Source: Saccharopolyspora sp. NFXS83 | GTDB taxonomy: Bacteria > Actinomycetota > Actinomycetes > Mycobacteriales > Pseudonocardiaceae | Reading direction: 5' to 3' | DNA length: 64,000 nucleotides | Assembly: GCF_026241095.1 (NCBI RefSeq) | Contig: NZ_JAPFGB010000031.1 | Location: 1-64,000, forward strand | Shown here: positions 34,783 through 43,601 of the stretch, in pieces | Position numbering within the stretch: position 1 is the stretch's first letter | How the letters are laid out: every line of letters begins with the position of its first letter | Made by a program: the position numbers and the translations under genes | The notes under the pieces: generated by a model | Database searches by the model: none | What the model saw: the letters and a program-made list of their open reading frames with translations, nothing else | What the model was told of the DNA's origin: nothing

Positions 34783-36440
34783 GCCAATGCCTCCGCGATC
34801 GGGCCGAGCGCCAGCGCGGGCAGGAACGTCAGCGCGGCCACGAGGACGACGGTGCCGGTGAGCAGGCCCGCGAACAGCGGACCCGTGGTCGGCAGGGTTC
34901 CGGCGGTGGCCGGGACGCGCCGCTGCCGGGCGAGGGCGCCCGCGAGCATCAGCACGGCCATGATCGGCACGAACCGGCCGAACAGCATGGCCAGCGCCAA
35001 CGTCACCTGGAAGAAGTCGCCGGTGGCGGTGAGCCCGGCGAACGCGCTGCCGTTGTTGTTGGCCGCGGAGGCGTACGCGTAGAGGACCTCGGACAGGCCG
35101 TGCGCGCCGGAGTTCCCCATCGCCGCCGACGTCGCGGGCAGCGCGATCGCGGTTCCGGCACCGAGCAGCACCAGCGTCGGCATCACCAGGATCGACAGCG
35201 CGGCGGCGGTGATCTCGCGGCGGCCGAGCTTCTTGCCCAGGTACTCCGGCGTCCGCCCGACCATCAACCCGGCCAGGAACACCGCGATCACGGCCAGCAC
35301 CAGGATCCCGTACAGCCCGGCGCCCGCCCCGCCCGGCGCGACCTCGCCGAGCAGCATGTTCAGCAGCGCGGCACCACCGCCGAGCCCGCTGAGGCTGTCG
35401 TGCGCCGAGTTCACCGCGCCCGTCGAGGTACCGGTGGTGACCACGGCGAACAGACCGGAGAGGTACGTCCCGAACCGGGCCTCCTTGCCTTCCATCGACG
35501 CACCGGCGGCCAGCGCGGCAGGACCGTTCGGGTGTGCCTCGGCCCACCACGCGATCGCGAGCATCGCCGCGAGCAGCCCACCCATCACCGACAGCAGCGC
35601 CCGGCCCTGCCGACGGTCGCCGACCATCGTGCCGAAGGTGCGGGTCAGGCAGACCGGGATCAGCAGGATCAGGAAGACCTGCAGCAGGTTGCTGAGTCCG
35701 CCGGGGTTCGAGAACGGGTGCGCCGAGTTCGCGTTGAGCACCCCGCCTCCGTTGGTGCCGAGCACCTTGATGGCCTCCTGGCTCGCGACCGGCGCCGTGG
35801 CGATCGCGTGCGGCTGCCCGTCGAGGCCCACCGCCTGCAGGCCCGGCGCGAAGCTCATCACCGCGCCCAGCGCGACCAGCAGCACCGCCGCCACGGCCGC
35901 GACGGGCAGGAGGATCCGCACCACTCCCCTGGTCAGGTCCACCCAGAAGTTCCCGATCCGGTCGGTGCCGGAACCGCTGAACCCGCGCACCAGCGCGACG
36001 GCGACGGCCATGCCGACCGCCGCGGACAGGAAGTTCTGCACGGTGAGCCCGGCGACCTGCACGGCGTGGCCGAGGACCTGCTCGGGCACGTAGGACTGCC
36101 AGTTGGTGTTGGTCACGAAGCTGACGGCGGTGTTGAACGCCATCGCGGGTTCGACTGCGCTGCGCCCGAAGTTCAACGGCAGCAACGCTTGCAGCCGCTG
36201 CAGCAGGTAGAGCAGCGCGACCGAGACGAACGAGAAGCCGAGCACCGCGGCGGCGTAGGTGCTCCAGCGCTGGCCGGAGTCGCCGTCCACCCGCAGCAGG
36301 CGGTAGAGCCACCGCTCCACCCGCCAATGCCGGTCGTCGGTGTAGGCGCGCGCCATGTGGTCGCCGAAGGGGCGGTGGACCACCGCGAGCGCGAGGACGA
36401 GGAGGCCGACCTGGACCAGGCCGACCGCGAAGGTGGACAT
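34779..36440 (-). CDS. kdpA: KdpA potassium channel-like subunit
   Basis: 553 residues, ten membrane helices, with four selectivity-filter-like loops visible as [39 protein letters not shown] and [13 protein letters not shown]. It takes up potassium with nanomolar affinity and passes it to KdpB. It overlaps kdpB (ATGA) and its ATG overlaps the end of kdpF by one base. Confidence 0.97.
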   Translation of the reverse strand: MSTFAVGLVQVGLLVLALAVVHRPFGDHMARAYTDDRHWRVERWLYRLLRVDGDSGQRWSTYAAAVLGFSFVSVALLYLLQRLQALLPLNFGRSAVEPAMAFNTAVSFVTNTNWQSYVPEQVLGHAVQVAGLTVQNFLSAAVGMAVAVALVRGFSGSGTDRIGNFWVDLTRGVVRILLPVAAVAAVLLVALGAVMSFAPGLQAVGLDGQPHAIATAPVASQEAIKVLGTNGGGVLNANSAHPFSNPGGLSNLLQVFLILLIPVCLTRTFGTMVGDRRQGRALLSVMGGLLAAMLAIAWWAEAHPNGPAALAAGASMEGKEARFGTYLSGLFAVVTTGTSTGAVNSAHDSLSGLGGGAALLNMLLGEVAPGGAGAGLYGILVLAVIAVFLAGLMVGRTPEYLGKKLGRREITAAALSILVMPTLVLLGAGTAIALPATSAAMGNSGAHGLSEVLYAYASAANNNGSAFAGLTATGDFFQVTLALAMLFGRFVPIMAVLMLAGALARQRRVPATAGTLPTTGPLFAGLLTGTVVLVAALTFLPALALGPIAEALA

Positions 36441-36535
36441 CAGAACTTCTCCGGCCTGATCAGGGCGACGAACAGGAAGATGACGAGCAGCAGCGCGAGC
36501 ACGCCGCCCGCGAGGTTGGCCACGAGCGCGATCAC
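36440..36535 (-). CDS. kdpF: KdpF small membrane subunit
   Basis: 31 residues, one hydrophobic helix: [18 protein letters not shown], then a short RPEKF end typical of KdpF. GTG start with GGAGCGG upstream. It stabilises the KdpABC complex in the membrane. It overlaps both neighbours: the upstream 27-codon ORF by 4 nt (GTGA) and kdpA by 1 nt. Confidence 0.9.
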   Translation of the reverse strand: MIALVANLAGGVLALLLVIFLFVALIRPEKF

Positions 36536-36615
36536 AACCGCTCCAGACCGCGCAAGGACAGCGCCAGCACGAGGAATCCGCCGATCAGCAGCACGGCGCA
36601 GGCCAGGTCGGCCAT
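36532..36615 (-). CDS. 27-residue membrane ORF upstream of kdpF
   Basis: ATG-initiated 27-codon frame reading MADLACAVLLIGGFLVLALS, then LRGLERL and TGA. AAGGGG stands 8 nt before the ATG, and the TGA overlaps the kdpF GTG. It is one hydrophobic helix with a basic end. It would be the first gene of the kdp operon. Its good ribosome site and stop-start coupling argue that it is translated; its role (extra subunit, leader peptide or coupling device) is unknown. Confidence 0.7.
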   Translation of the reverse strand: MADLACAVLLIGGFLVLALSLRGLERL

Positions 36616-37012
36616 CGCTGCGCCCCTTTCTCCGGTGCACCGGGCGCCCCGGTGGCGCCCTCCGCCCACCACTCAAGTCCTGCCGCGACGGCTCGAACAG
36701 GTCCCTGACACCGGTTTGACGCGACCGCCCGCGGTCTTGACGCGTCCCTTACGGAACTCCGGCGGGGCGGTTCGGGTTCACCCGTACGAGGGAGGCAGTG
36801 GCGTCTTTCACCCCCTCGGCGGCGACGACCGCGTTACGACCGCGTTACCTGCCCAGATGGCCGCGCCGAACACGCACAGCTACGGATTTTCGACCGTTTT
36901 GGCTGGTCTGGGCGTTGTGTCGCCGAAAATCCACGCCCCGAAACTGGTTTCGTCGATGCAACAAAGTAGTTACCTTGCCTAAGTAAGAACCTTCGCGAAG
37001 GGAGCTACGCCC
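36616..37012. promoter_or_regulatory. Divergent kdp/asnB control region
   Basis: 397 bp with no gene. Besides the TTGACGCG pair it holds a tandem 11-bp repeat GACCGCGTTAC (36827-36837 and 36838-36848), giving GTTAC-n6-GTTAC, a GlnR-like box about 165-180 bp before asnB. The region just before asnB is AT-richer (CAAAGTAGTTACCTTGCC), a likely promoter, and GAAGGGAGC is the ribosome site. Confidence 0.55.
36716..36744 (-). promoter_or_regulatory. Direct repeats upstream of kdp, possible KdpE sites
   Basis: TTGACGCG occurs at 36716-36723 and 36737-36744, 21 bp apart (two helical turns), about 100-130 bp upstream of the first kdp ORF. OmpR-class regulators commonly bind direct repeats with 10-11 bp phasing. 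Binding by KdpE is inference. Confidence 0.35.
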
Positions 37013-38848
37013 ATGTGCGGCATCTCCGGCTGGATCGACTTCCGCCGAGACCTCACCCGTGAACAGCCCGTCATCGACGCCATGTGCGACACCATGGCCT
37101 GCCGCGGGCCGGACGGAGCCGGGACCTGGGTCCAGCCGCACGCAGCGCTCGGCCACCGCAGGCTCGCGATCATCGACCTGCCCGGCGGCGCGCAGCCCAT
37201 GGAGGTCGACACCCCCGACGGCAAGGTCGGCATGGTCTACAGCGGTGAGGCCTACAACTTCACCGAGCTGCGCGACGAACTGCGCCGCCGCGGCCACTCC
37301 TTCGACACCGACAGCGACACCGAGGTCGTGCTGCACGGCTACCTCGAGTGGGGCGCCGGCGTCGCCGAGAAGCTCAACGGCATGTACGCGTTCGCCGTGT
37401 GGGACACCCGCACCGAACAGCTGCTGCTGATCCGGGACCGGATGGGCATCAAGCCGCTGTACTACCAGGAGACCGGCAACGGGATCCTGTTCGGCTCCGA
37501 GCCGAAGGCCATCCTCGCCAACCCCGAGGTCGAGAAGGTCGTCGACGCCGACGGGCTGCGCGAACTGTTCTCCGTGACCAAGTCGCCCGGCAAGGCCATC
37601 TGGCAGCACATGCGCGAAGTCGTGCCCGGCACCGTGGTCACCTTCGACCGCAACGGCCTGCGCGAGCACACCTACTGGAGCCTCGACGTCGCCGAGCACA
37701 CCGACGACCAGGAGGCCAGCGTCGCGCACGTGCGCGAGCTGCTCGACGACATCGTGCGCCGCCAGCTCGTCGCCGACGTGCCCCGCTGCCTGCTGCTGTC
37801 CGGTGGTCTCGACTCCAGCGCGCTGACCGCGCTGTCGGCCCAGCAGCTCGCCGAGCAGGGCGAGAAGGTCCGCAGCTTCGCGGTGGACTTCGTCGGGCAG
37901 ACCGAGAACTTCAAGCCCGACGAGATGCGCGCGACCCCCGACGGCCCGTACGTGCAGGACGTGCACAAGCACGTCGGCTCGCAGCACCAGGACATCGTGC
38001 TCGACCCGCAGGCGCTCGCCGACCCGGCGGTGCGGCGCGCGGCGGTGCAGTCCCGCGACTTCCCGATGGGCCTCGGGGACATGGACAACTCGCTGTACCT
38101 GCTGTTCAAGGCGATCCGCGGCCACTCGACGGTGGCGCTGTCCGGCGAATCCGCCGACGAGGTCTTCGGCGGCTACAAGTGGTTCCACGACCCGAAGGTG
38201 CAGCAGGCCCGCACCTTCCCGTGGCTGGCCGCGTTCGACACCCAGCAGGCCGAGGGCACCCAGATCCTCGACCCGTCGATCTCCGCCACGCTGGACATCC
38301 CCGGCTACATCGCCTCGGAGTACGAGCAGGCCGTCGGCTCCATGCCGAAGCTGGACTCGGACAGCCCGTTCGAAGCGAAGATGCGCGAGATCAGCTACCT
38401 GCACCTCACCCGGTTCGTGCGGATGCTGCTGGACCGCAAGGACCGGATGAGCATGGCCGTCGGCCTGGAGGTCCGGGTTCCGTTCTGCGACCACCGGCTC
38501 GTCGAGTACGTGTTCAACGCGCCGTGGTCGCTGAAGACCTTCGACGGCCGGGAGAAGAGCCTGCTGCGCGGCGCTTCCGCCGACGTGCTGCCGAAGTCGG
38601 TGGTGGAGCGGGTCAAGAGCCCGTACCCGTCCACCCAGGACCCGGCCTACGCCGCCGAGCTGCAGAAGCAGGTCAAGGAGCTCATCTCGAACGGCGACCG
38701 CGCCCTCGAACTGCTCAACGCGGACTGGGTGCGCAAGGCCGCGAACCTCGACCCGTCCGAAGTGGACACCCCCACCCGGAACGTGTTCGAGCGCGCCCTG
38801 GACGTCTCCGTCTGGTTCGACCTCCACAACCCGACGGTGAAGGTCTGA
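37013..38848 (+). CDS. asnB: Glutamine-hydrolysing asparagine synthetase
   Basis: 611 residues making asparagine from aspartate, glutamine and ATP. The N-terminal class II glutaminase domain has nucleophile Cys2 (MCGISGW), RGPDGAG and SGEAYNF. The C-terminal synthetase domain has the PPi-loop SGGLDSS (263-269) and ESADEVFGGY. GAAGGGAGC precedes the ATG. It stands alone, divergent from kdp; a GlnR-like box upstream suggests nitrogen control. Some actinobacterial homologues amidate cell-wall or natural-product intermediates, but nothing here points that way. Confidence 0.93.
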   Translation: MCGISGWIDFRRDLTREQPVIDAMCDTMACRGPDGAGTWVQPHAALGHRRLAIIDLPGGAQPMEVDTPDGKVGMVYSGEAYNFTELRDELRRRGHSFDTDSDTEVVLHGYLEWGAGVAEKLNGMYAFAVWDTRTEQLLLIRDRMGIKPLYYQETGNGILFGSEPKAILANPEVEKVVDADGLRELFSVTKSPGKAIWQHMREVVPGTVVTFDRNGLREHTYWSLDVAEHTDDQEASVAHVRELLDDIVRRQLVADVPRCLLLSGGLDSSALTALSAQQLAEQGEKVRSFAVDFVGQTENFKPDEMRATPDGPYVQDVHKHVGSQHQDIVLDPQALADPAVRRAAVQSRDFPMGLGDMDNSLYLLFKAIRGHSTVALSGESADEVFGGYKWFHDPKVQQARTFPWLAAFDTQQAEGTQILDPSISATLDIPGYIASEYEQAVGSMPKLDSDSPFEAKMREISYLHLTRFVRMLLDRKDRMSMAVGLEVRVPFCDHRLVEYVFNAPWSLKTFDGREKSLLRGASADVLPKSVVERVKSPYPSTQDPAYAAELQKQVKELISNGDRALELLNADWVRKAANLDPSEVDTPTRNVFERALDVSVWFDLHNPTVKV

Positions 38849-39020
38849 TCCTTTCGCTGCCACGGCTCGTTCTGCTTTGTGGTCCGGTGGCGGGTGACCG
38901 AGTTTTCGACGTGGGCTATGCGCTTCGCGCATCCAGGCACGGCCTTCGGCCGCGAGGCAAGCATCGCTTCGCTCGCCCAAAGCACGGCTTCGCCGCTAGG
39001 CACGGCTTCGGCCGCAGGGA
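38845..39020 (+). repeat. Modular 3' repeat, copy D (without the large hairpin)
   Basis: CTGATC spans the asnB stop (38845-38850). CTCGTTCTGCTT follows (38866-38877), then GTCCGG and a GC-rich palindromic tail from GTGGGCTATGCGC (38911). The exact 20-mer CAGGCACGGCCTTCGGCCGC (38934-38953) is shared with copy A. GCACGGCTTCGGCCGC-type units recur to about 39017. The 17-bp stem of copies A-C is missing. Confidence 0.75.
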
Positions 39021-39060
39021 TCCGGCTTCGTCGTTGAGCTCATTCCGTGCGGCACTCGGT

Positions 39061-39111
39061 GAGTGAACGGACCGGTCGTCCGATCTCGTTGGACGAACGG
39101 TCCGTTCACTC
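39061..39111. terminator. Bidirectional hairpin between asnB and kinase gene
   Basis: 21-bp arms 39061-39081 and 39091-39111 (GAGTGAACGGACCGGTCGTC and partner) with one mismatch and a 9-nt loop, lying between two convergent genes. It probably stops transcription from both sides. Confidence 0.85.
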
Positions 39112-39125
39112 GCATCCGGTGCCGG

Positions 39126-40568
39126 TCAGCTCAGCGGGATGAGGAGGCGGAAGGTGGATCCGGCCGGGTTCGTGGTGAGTTCCACGCGGCCGTAGTGGGC
39201 TTCGGCGATGGCGGCGGTGATCGCCAAGCCCAGGCCGGTGCCGCCCTCGGAGCGTTCCCGGCCGTCGTCGACCCGGTAGAAGCGGTCGAAGATCCGGCGC
39301 GCGTGCGCGGGCGGGATGCCCGGACCGCCGTCGCTGATGGAGACCACGCCCATCGGCGGGCCCGGTTCGACCGCGGCACCCGCCGCGAACACGTCGTCGC
39401 GCGCCGCCCCGTGCCCCACCTCGATCCGCACCGGCGCGCCCGGGGTCGTGTGCACCAGCGCGTTCGTCATCAGGTTCGTGAGCACCTGCCGCAGCCGCGG
39501 CCCGTCGCCGAGCACCCGCACCGACCGCTGCGGCGCCACCAGCTCGATCTCGCGGCCGGTGTCGCGCACCCGCGCGTCCCCGGCGACGTCCCGCGCCAGC
39601 GGGACCAGGTCCAGGTCCACCAGGTCGATCGTGCGCTCCCGATCCAGCCGGGCGAGCAGCAGCAGGTCTTCCACCAGGTCGCCCATCCGGACCGCTTCGC
39701 TCTCGATGCGCGACATCATCAGCCGCACGTCCTGCTCTCCCGGCGACTCGCTGCGCCGGTACAGCTCAGCGAAACCCCGGATCGAGGTCAGCGGGGTCCG
39801 CAGCTCGTGCGAAGCGTCCGCGACGAACCGGCGCAACCGGTGCTCGGACTGCTCGCTCTGCTGCAACGCCGCCACCAGCCTGCCCAGCATGGTGTTCAGC
39901 GCCGCGCCGAGCCTGCCGGTCTCGGTGCTCGGGTCCTGGTCGGCGATGCGGCGGTCCAGCTCGCCCGTGGCGATGGCGTGCGCGGTGTGCTCGATGCGGG
40001 TCAACGGCCGCAGCCCCAGCCGCACCGTCACCATCGACACCACCGCCAGCACCGCCACGACGATCGCGCCGACCACCAGCTCGATGATCATCAACCACTG
40101 CAGCGTCAGGTCCACGTCACCGGTCGACAGCGCCAACGAGACGCTCTCCCCGTCGGACCTGGTCTCGGTGAGCACGCGCCAATCGGCGCCGCCGGAGCCG
40201 TCGGGCACCGTGATGACCCGGCCCTCCGGGCCCGGGTGGCGCAGCATCGGCTTGCCCGGATCGGTTTCCGTCGGCCCGATCACCTTCCACAGCTCGCCGT
40301 CCGCGGTGAAGAACAACGCCCGGAAGTCCGTGGGCAGGTTCGGGCCGCGTCCCGGCTTCTCGTCGGGCACCGGCGGTGGATGCCGGTCGTCCACCCACGG
40401 CCGGGACATCTCGTGCAACCGCCCGTCTAGCTTGTCCATCAGCGAATCGCGCAGCAGCAGCTGGCTCGCGAAGCCCATCGCCACCAGCCCCGCCACGGTG
40501 GCGCCGATCAGCACCAGCAGCAGCCTGCCGCGCAACGTGCGGGCGAACCGCCGCATCCCGTTCAGCAT
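39126..40568 (-). CDS. Sensor histidine kinase
   Basis: 480 residues. Two membrane helices (about 17-37 and 150-175) flank an extracellular sensor region rich in Pro/Asp. A HAMP linker follows (LRPLTRIEHTAHAIATGELD), then HisKA with phospho-acceptor His in FVADASHELRTPLTSIRG, and HATPase with NLMTNALVHT, DGGPGIP, GTGLGLAI. ATG with GGAGGAGCGG upstream; 7-nt overlap with the regulator gene. Typical of MprB/TcrY-like kinases of actinobacteria. Signal unknown; the neighbouring glycosyltransferases hint at an envelope stimulus. Confidence 0.92.
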   Translation of the reverse strand: MLNGMRRFARTLRGRLLLVLIGATVAGLVAMGFASQLLLRDSLMDKLDGRLHEMSRPWVDDRHPPPVPDEKPGRGPNLPTDFRALFFTADGELWKVIGPTETDPGKPMLRHPGPEGRVITVPDGSGGADWRVLTETRSDGESVSLALSTGDVDLTLQWLMIIELVVGAIVVAVLAVVSMVTVRLGLRPLTRIEHTAHAIATGELDRRIADQDPSTETGRLGAALNTMLGRLVAALQQSEQSEHRLRRFVADASHELRTPLTSIRGFAELYRRSESPGEQDVRLMMSRIESEAVRMGDLVEDLLLLARLDRERTIDLVDLDLVPLARDVAGDARVRDTGREIELVAPQRSVRVLGDGPRLRQVLTNLMTNALVHTTPGAPVRIEVGHGAARDDVFAAGAAVEPGPPMGVVSISDGGPGIPPAHARRIFDRFYRVDDGRERSEGGTGLGLAITAAIAEAHYGRVELTTNPAGSTFRLLIPLS

Positions 40569-41305
40569 CGCGCCCGCTCCTCCGGCGGGATGCGCAGCAC
40601 GTAGCCGACGCCGCGAATGGTGTGGATCAACGCGGGCCGCACGAAGTCGACCTTGCGGCGCAGGTAGCTGATGTAGGACTCGACGATGCGGCTGTCGCCG
40701 CCGAACTCGTAGTTCCACACCCGGTCGAGGATCTGGCCCTTGCTGACCACCTTCTCGGCGTTGATCAGCAAGTAGCGCAGCAGCTTGAACTCCGTCGGCG
40801 ACAGGTTCACCAGCTGCCCGTCCCGGCGCACCTCGTAGGTCTCTTCGTCGAGCTCCAGATCCTGGTAGCGCAGCCGCGAATCCGGCTCGGCGACCTGCGC
40901 GGGCTGGGCGCGGCGCAGGATCGCGCGCAGCCGCAGCACCACCTCGTCCAGGCTGAACGGTTTCGTCACGTAGTCGTCACCGCCCGCGGTGAGCCCGGCG
41001 ATGCGGTCCTCCACCGCGTCGCGCGCGGTCAGGAACAGCACCGGCACGGCGTCACCGCCCTCGCGCAGCCGCCGGGCCACGGTGAACCCGTCCTGGTCCG
41101 GCAGCATCACGTCCAGCACGACGATGTGCGGGCGGAAGTCGCCCGCCGCGCGCAACGCCTCGGCCCCGCTCGCGGCTCCCCGCACCTCGAAACCGCTCAG
41201 CCGCAGCGCGGCGGTGAGCAGTTCCAGGATGTTGGGCTCGTCATCGACGACCAGTACCCGCGCCGACGGCGCCTTCGCATCAACCACCGGACCAGGATCT
41301 CCCAC
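40562..41305 (-). CDS. OmpR-family response regulator
   Basis: 247 residues. Receiver domain: VVDDEPNI, phospho-acceptor Asp in VVLDVMLPDQDG, VTKPFSLDE. C-terminal winged helix: LSPTEFKLLRYLL and RIVESYISYLRRKVD. GTG start with a short variable N-terminal extension (GDPGPVVDAKAPSA). It is co-translated with the kinase and likely regulates the divergently oriented or adjacent glycosyltransferase genes, which is inference from position. Confidence 0.93.
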   Translation of the reverse strand: MGDPGPVVDAKAPSARVLVVDDEPNILELLTAALRLSGFEVRGAASGAEALRAAGDFRPHIVVLDVMLPDQDGFTVARRLREGGDAVPVLFLTARDAVEDRIAGLTAGGDDYVTKPFSLDEVVLRLRAILRRAQPAQVAEPDSRLRYQDLELDEETYEVRRDGQLVNLSPTEFKLLRYLLINAEKVVSKGQILDRVWNYEFGGDSRIVESYISYLRRKVDFVRPALIHTIRGVGYVLRIPPEERARC

Positions 41306-41411
41306 TCATCTGGGGACTCGCTGAACAGATGCTGGGAACCCGGTGGGGACCTGGGAACGCCGAGCGCCCCGGTCACCGCTCGGCGCCGAGCGGTGACCGG
41401 GGCAGCGGGCA

Positions 41412-43601
41412 TCAGGCTCGGCAGTCGTAGAGGCCCTCCGATGCCTGGTCCGCGCCTTGCTCGGAGGTCTCGCCCCCGTAGGCGGCCGGGTCCACCAGGG
41501 TGCAGTTCCGCCGCACCCATTCCTGCCGCTCGCTCGCGGCGCCGCCCTGGTCGCCGGGCATCCCGCCCTGCGACCGGCCATCCCGCACCTGATCACCTCG
41601 GGCCTGGTCGCCTCCGGCCTGACCGCCGGGAGCCTGATCGCTCTGCCCCGGGCCGCCCCCGCCGGGACCGCCCCGGCCGCCGAGCTGCACGAAGCCGAGT
41701 TCCCCCTGCTGCTTCCACTCGGTCAGCAGCGCCACCGACGGGGCGTCGTCGCTGCCCATGAAGCCGCCCATGCCGACCACCCGGAGGTCGCTGTTGATGA
41801 TGTAGGTGCCCGCGCCCATCGCACCGCCCTCGACCGCCAGCGGGATCTCCCGGTCACCGGCGTTGTCCGCGACGTAGGCCAGCAACGACTTCTGCTCGTC
41901 GCTGAGCGAATCCCCGCCCATGCCGCCGGGCATCCCGCCCTGCGGCAGGCCGCGGCCGTCCTGACCGGTTTGGCCCTGCTGACCTGGCTGGTCCTGACCG
42001 GGCCGCCCCTGCTGACCGGGCTCGCCATCACCGCCCTGGCCGGGCATTCCGCCCGGACCACCGCGGCCACCGGGACCGCCCATGCCGGTGGACGGACCCG
42101 CCGTCGGGTTCGCACCGCCCATGCCGCCGCCGCTGTCCCCGGCGAACGCCGTGGCCGCCGACCACGCGCTCGGCACCGCCAGCACCGCGGCCAGCGACAA
42201 CGTCAGCGCGACCTCGCCCAGCCCTGCCTTCCAGCGACCCAGCACCAGCGCGAGCACCGCGAGCACGCCCAAGCCGATCGCGAGGTACCCGGCCCACCCG
42301 TTCCAGTCCGGGTCGCGGAACACCAGCACGGCCGCCCACGCCACGGTGATCACCACTCCGATCGGCAGCAGCACCCAGGCGCCGCCCTCCGGCCGCCGGT
42401 AGGCCGCCCAGAACCGGACCAGCCCGGCACCGGCCACCGCGCCGACCGCCGGGGCCAGCATCGTCGTGTAGTACGGGTGCATCGTGCCTTGGGCGAAGCT
42501 GAACATGAAGCCGATGAACAGCAGCCAGCCGCCCCACAGCACCCAGCCCGCCGCGCGGAACCGATCGCCCGGCTCGCCCGCGCGCCGCCGCAGCACCGCG
42601 CCCCCGGCGACCGCTACCAGGACCAGCAGGCACAGCGGCAGCAACCAGCTGATCTGGCCCGCGAGCTGCTCGTTGGCGAAGCGCAGCACGCCGGACTCGC
42701 CGGAGAACCCACCGCCACCACCAGGGCCACCGCCGCCGGGACCGCCACCGCCACCGTTGCCCTCACCGCCGAGGATTCGTCCGAACCCGTTGTAACCGAA
42801 GATCAGGTCCCAGGCAGAACCGTCCTCACTACCGCCGATGTAGGGCTTCGGCGACGGCCACAGCATCGTCACCGCGACCCACCAGAACGACGCGACCAGC
42901 ACCGTCACCGCCGCCACGGCCAGATCGACCGCCCTGCGGCCCCAGGACGCCTCGCGCCCCACCAGGTACACCGCGATGAACACCGGCAGCAGCATCCACG
43001 CCTGCAGCATCTTCGTGAGGAAGCCGCAGCCGATCAGCGCCGCCGCTCCCACCAGCCACCACGTCGCCCGCGAAGCGCGCTGCGCGGAGAGCGCGCGGGT
43101 CAGCGCGTACGCGGCGGCCACCACCAGCAGCACCAGCAGCGTGTCCGGGTTGTTGTCCCGATTGATCGCCACCGTGATCGGCGTCAGCGCCAGCACCAGC
43201 GCCGCCAGCAGCGCCGCGTGCTCCCCCGCCCACCGGCGAACCGCGCGGTGCAGCAGGAACACCGCCGCTGCACCCATCACCACCTGCGGGAACAGCACGG
43301 CGAACTTGCCGTGGCCGAACACCTGCGCGGAGACGACCTGGACCCACAGCGCCATCGGCGGCTTGTCCACCGTGACGACGCCCGCCGGGTCGAACGAGCC
43401 GAACAGGAAGTTCTCGAAGCTCTGCGACATCGACTTGACCGCCGCCGAGTAGTACGTGTTGCCCCAGGAGTCCCCGATACCCCACGCGTAGAGCACGGCG
43501 GAGAGCAGGCAGATCGCCGCGAGCGCGAGCGGTTGCCACCGGCTCCGGCTGGGTGCGTCGACGGCGTCCGATCTGGGCGCGCCGAGGGCGACCGTGGTCA
43601 T
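41412..43601 (-). CDS. GT39/ArnT-type membrane glycosyltransferase
   Basis: 729 residues, about 11-12 membrane helices. The first extracellular loop carries the acidic catalytic pattern (YAWGIGDSWGNTYYSAAVKS, GVVTVDKPPMALW) and RDNNPDTLLVL. A Gly-rich loop at about 275-300 and a Gly/Pro/Gln-rich segment at about 490-560 precede an extracellular C-terminal domain ending CTLVDPAAYGG...LYDC. It transfers a polyprenyl-linked sugar to an envelope acceptor; the donor is probably made by the overlapping GT2 gene. Divergent paralogue at 45205. Confidence 0.88.
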   Translation of the reverse strand: MTTVALGAPRSDAVDAPSRSRWQPLALAAICLLSAVLYAWGIGDSWGNTYYSAAVKSMSQSFENFLFGSFDPAGVVTVDKPPMALWVQVVSAQVFGHGKFAVLFPQVVMGAAAVFLLHRAVRRWAGEHAALLAALVLALTPITVAINRDNNPDTLLVLLVVAAAYALTRALSAQRASRATWWLVGAAALIGCGFLTKMLQAWMLLPVFIAVYLVGREASWGRRAVDLAVAAVTVLVASFWWVAVTMLWPSPKPYIGGSEDGSAWDLIFGYNGFGRILGGEGNGGGGGPGGGGPGGGGGFSGESGVLRFANEQLAGQISWLLPLCLLVLVAVAGGAVLRRRAGEPGDRFRAAGWVLWGGWLLFIGFMFSFAQGTMHPYYTTMLAPAVGAVAGAGLVRFWAAYRRPEGGAWVLLPIGVVITVAWAAVLVFRDPDWNGWAGYLAIGLGVLAVLALVLGRWKAGLGEVALTLSLAAVLAVPSAWSAATAFAGDSGGGMGGANPTAGPSTGMGGPGGRGGPGGMPGQGGDGEPGQQGRPGQDQPGQQGQTGQDGRGLPQGGMPGGMGGDSLSDEQKSLLAYVADNAGDREIPLAVEGGAMGAGTYIINSDLRVVGMGGFMGSDDAPSVALLTEWKQQGELGFVQLGGRGGPGGGGPGQSDQAPGGQAGGDQARGDQVRDGRSQGGMPGDQGGAASERQEWVRRNCTLVDPAAYGGETSEQGADQASEGLYDCRA

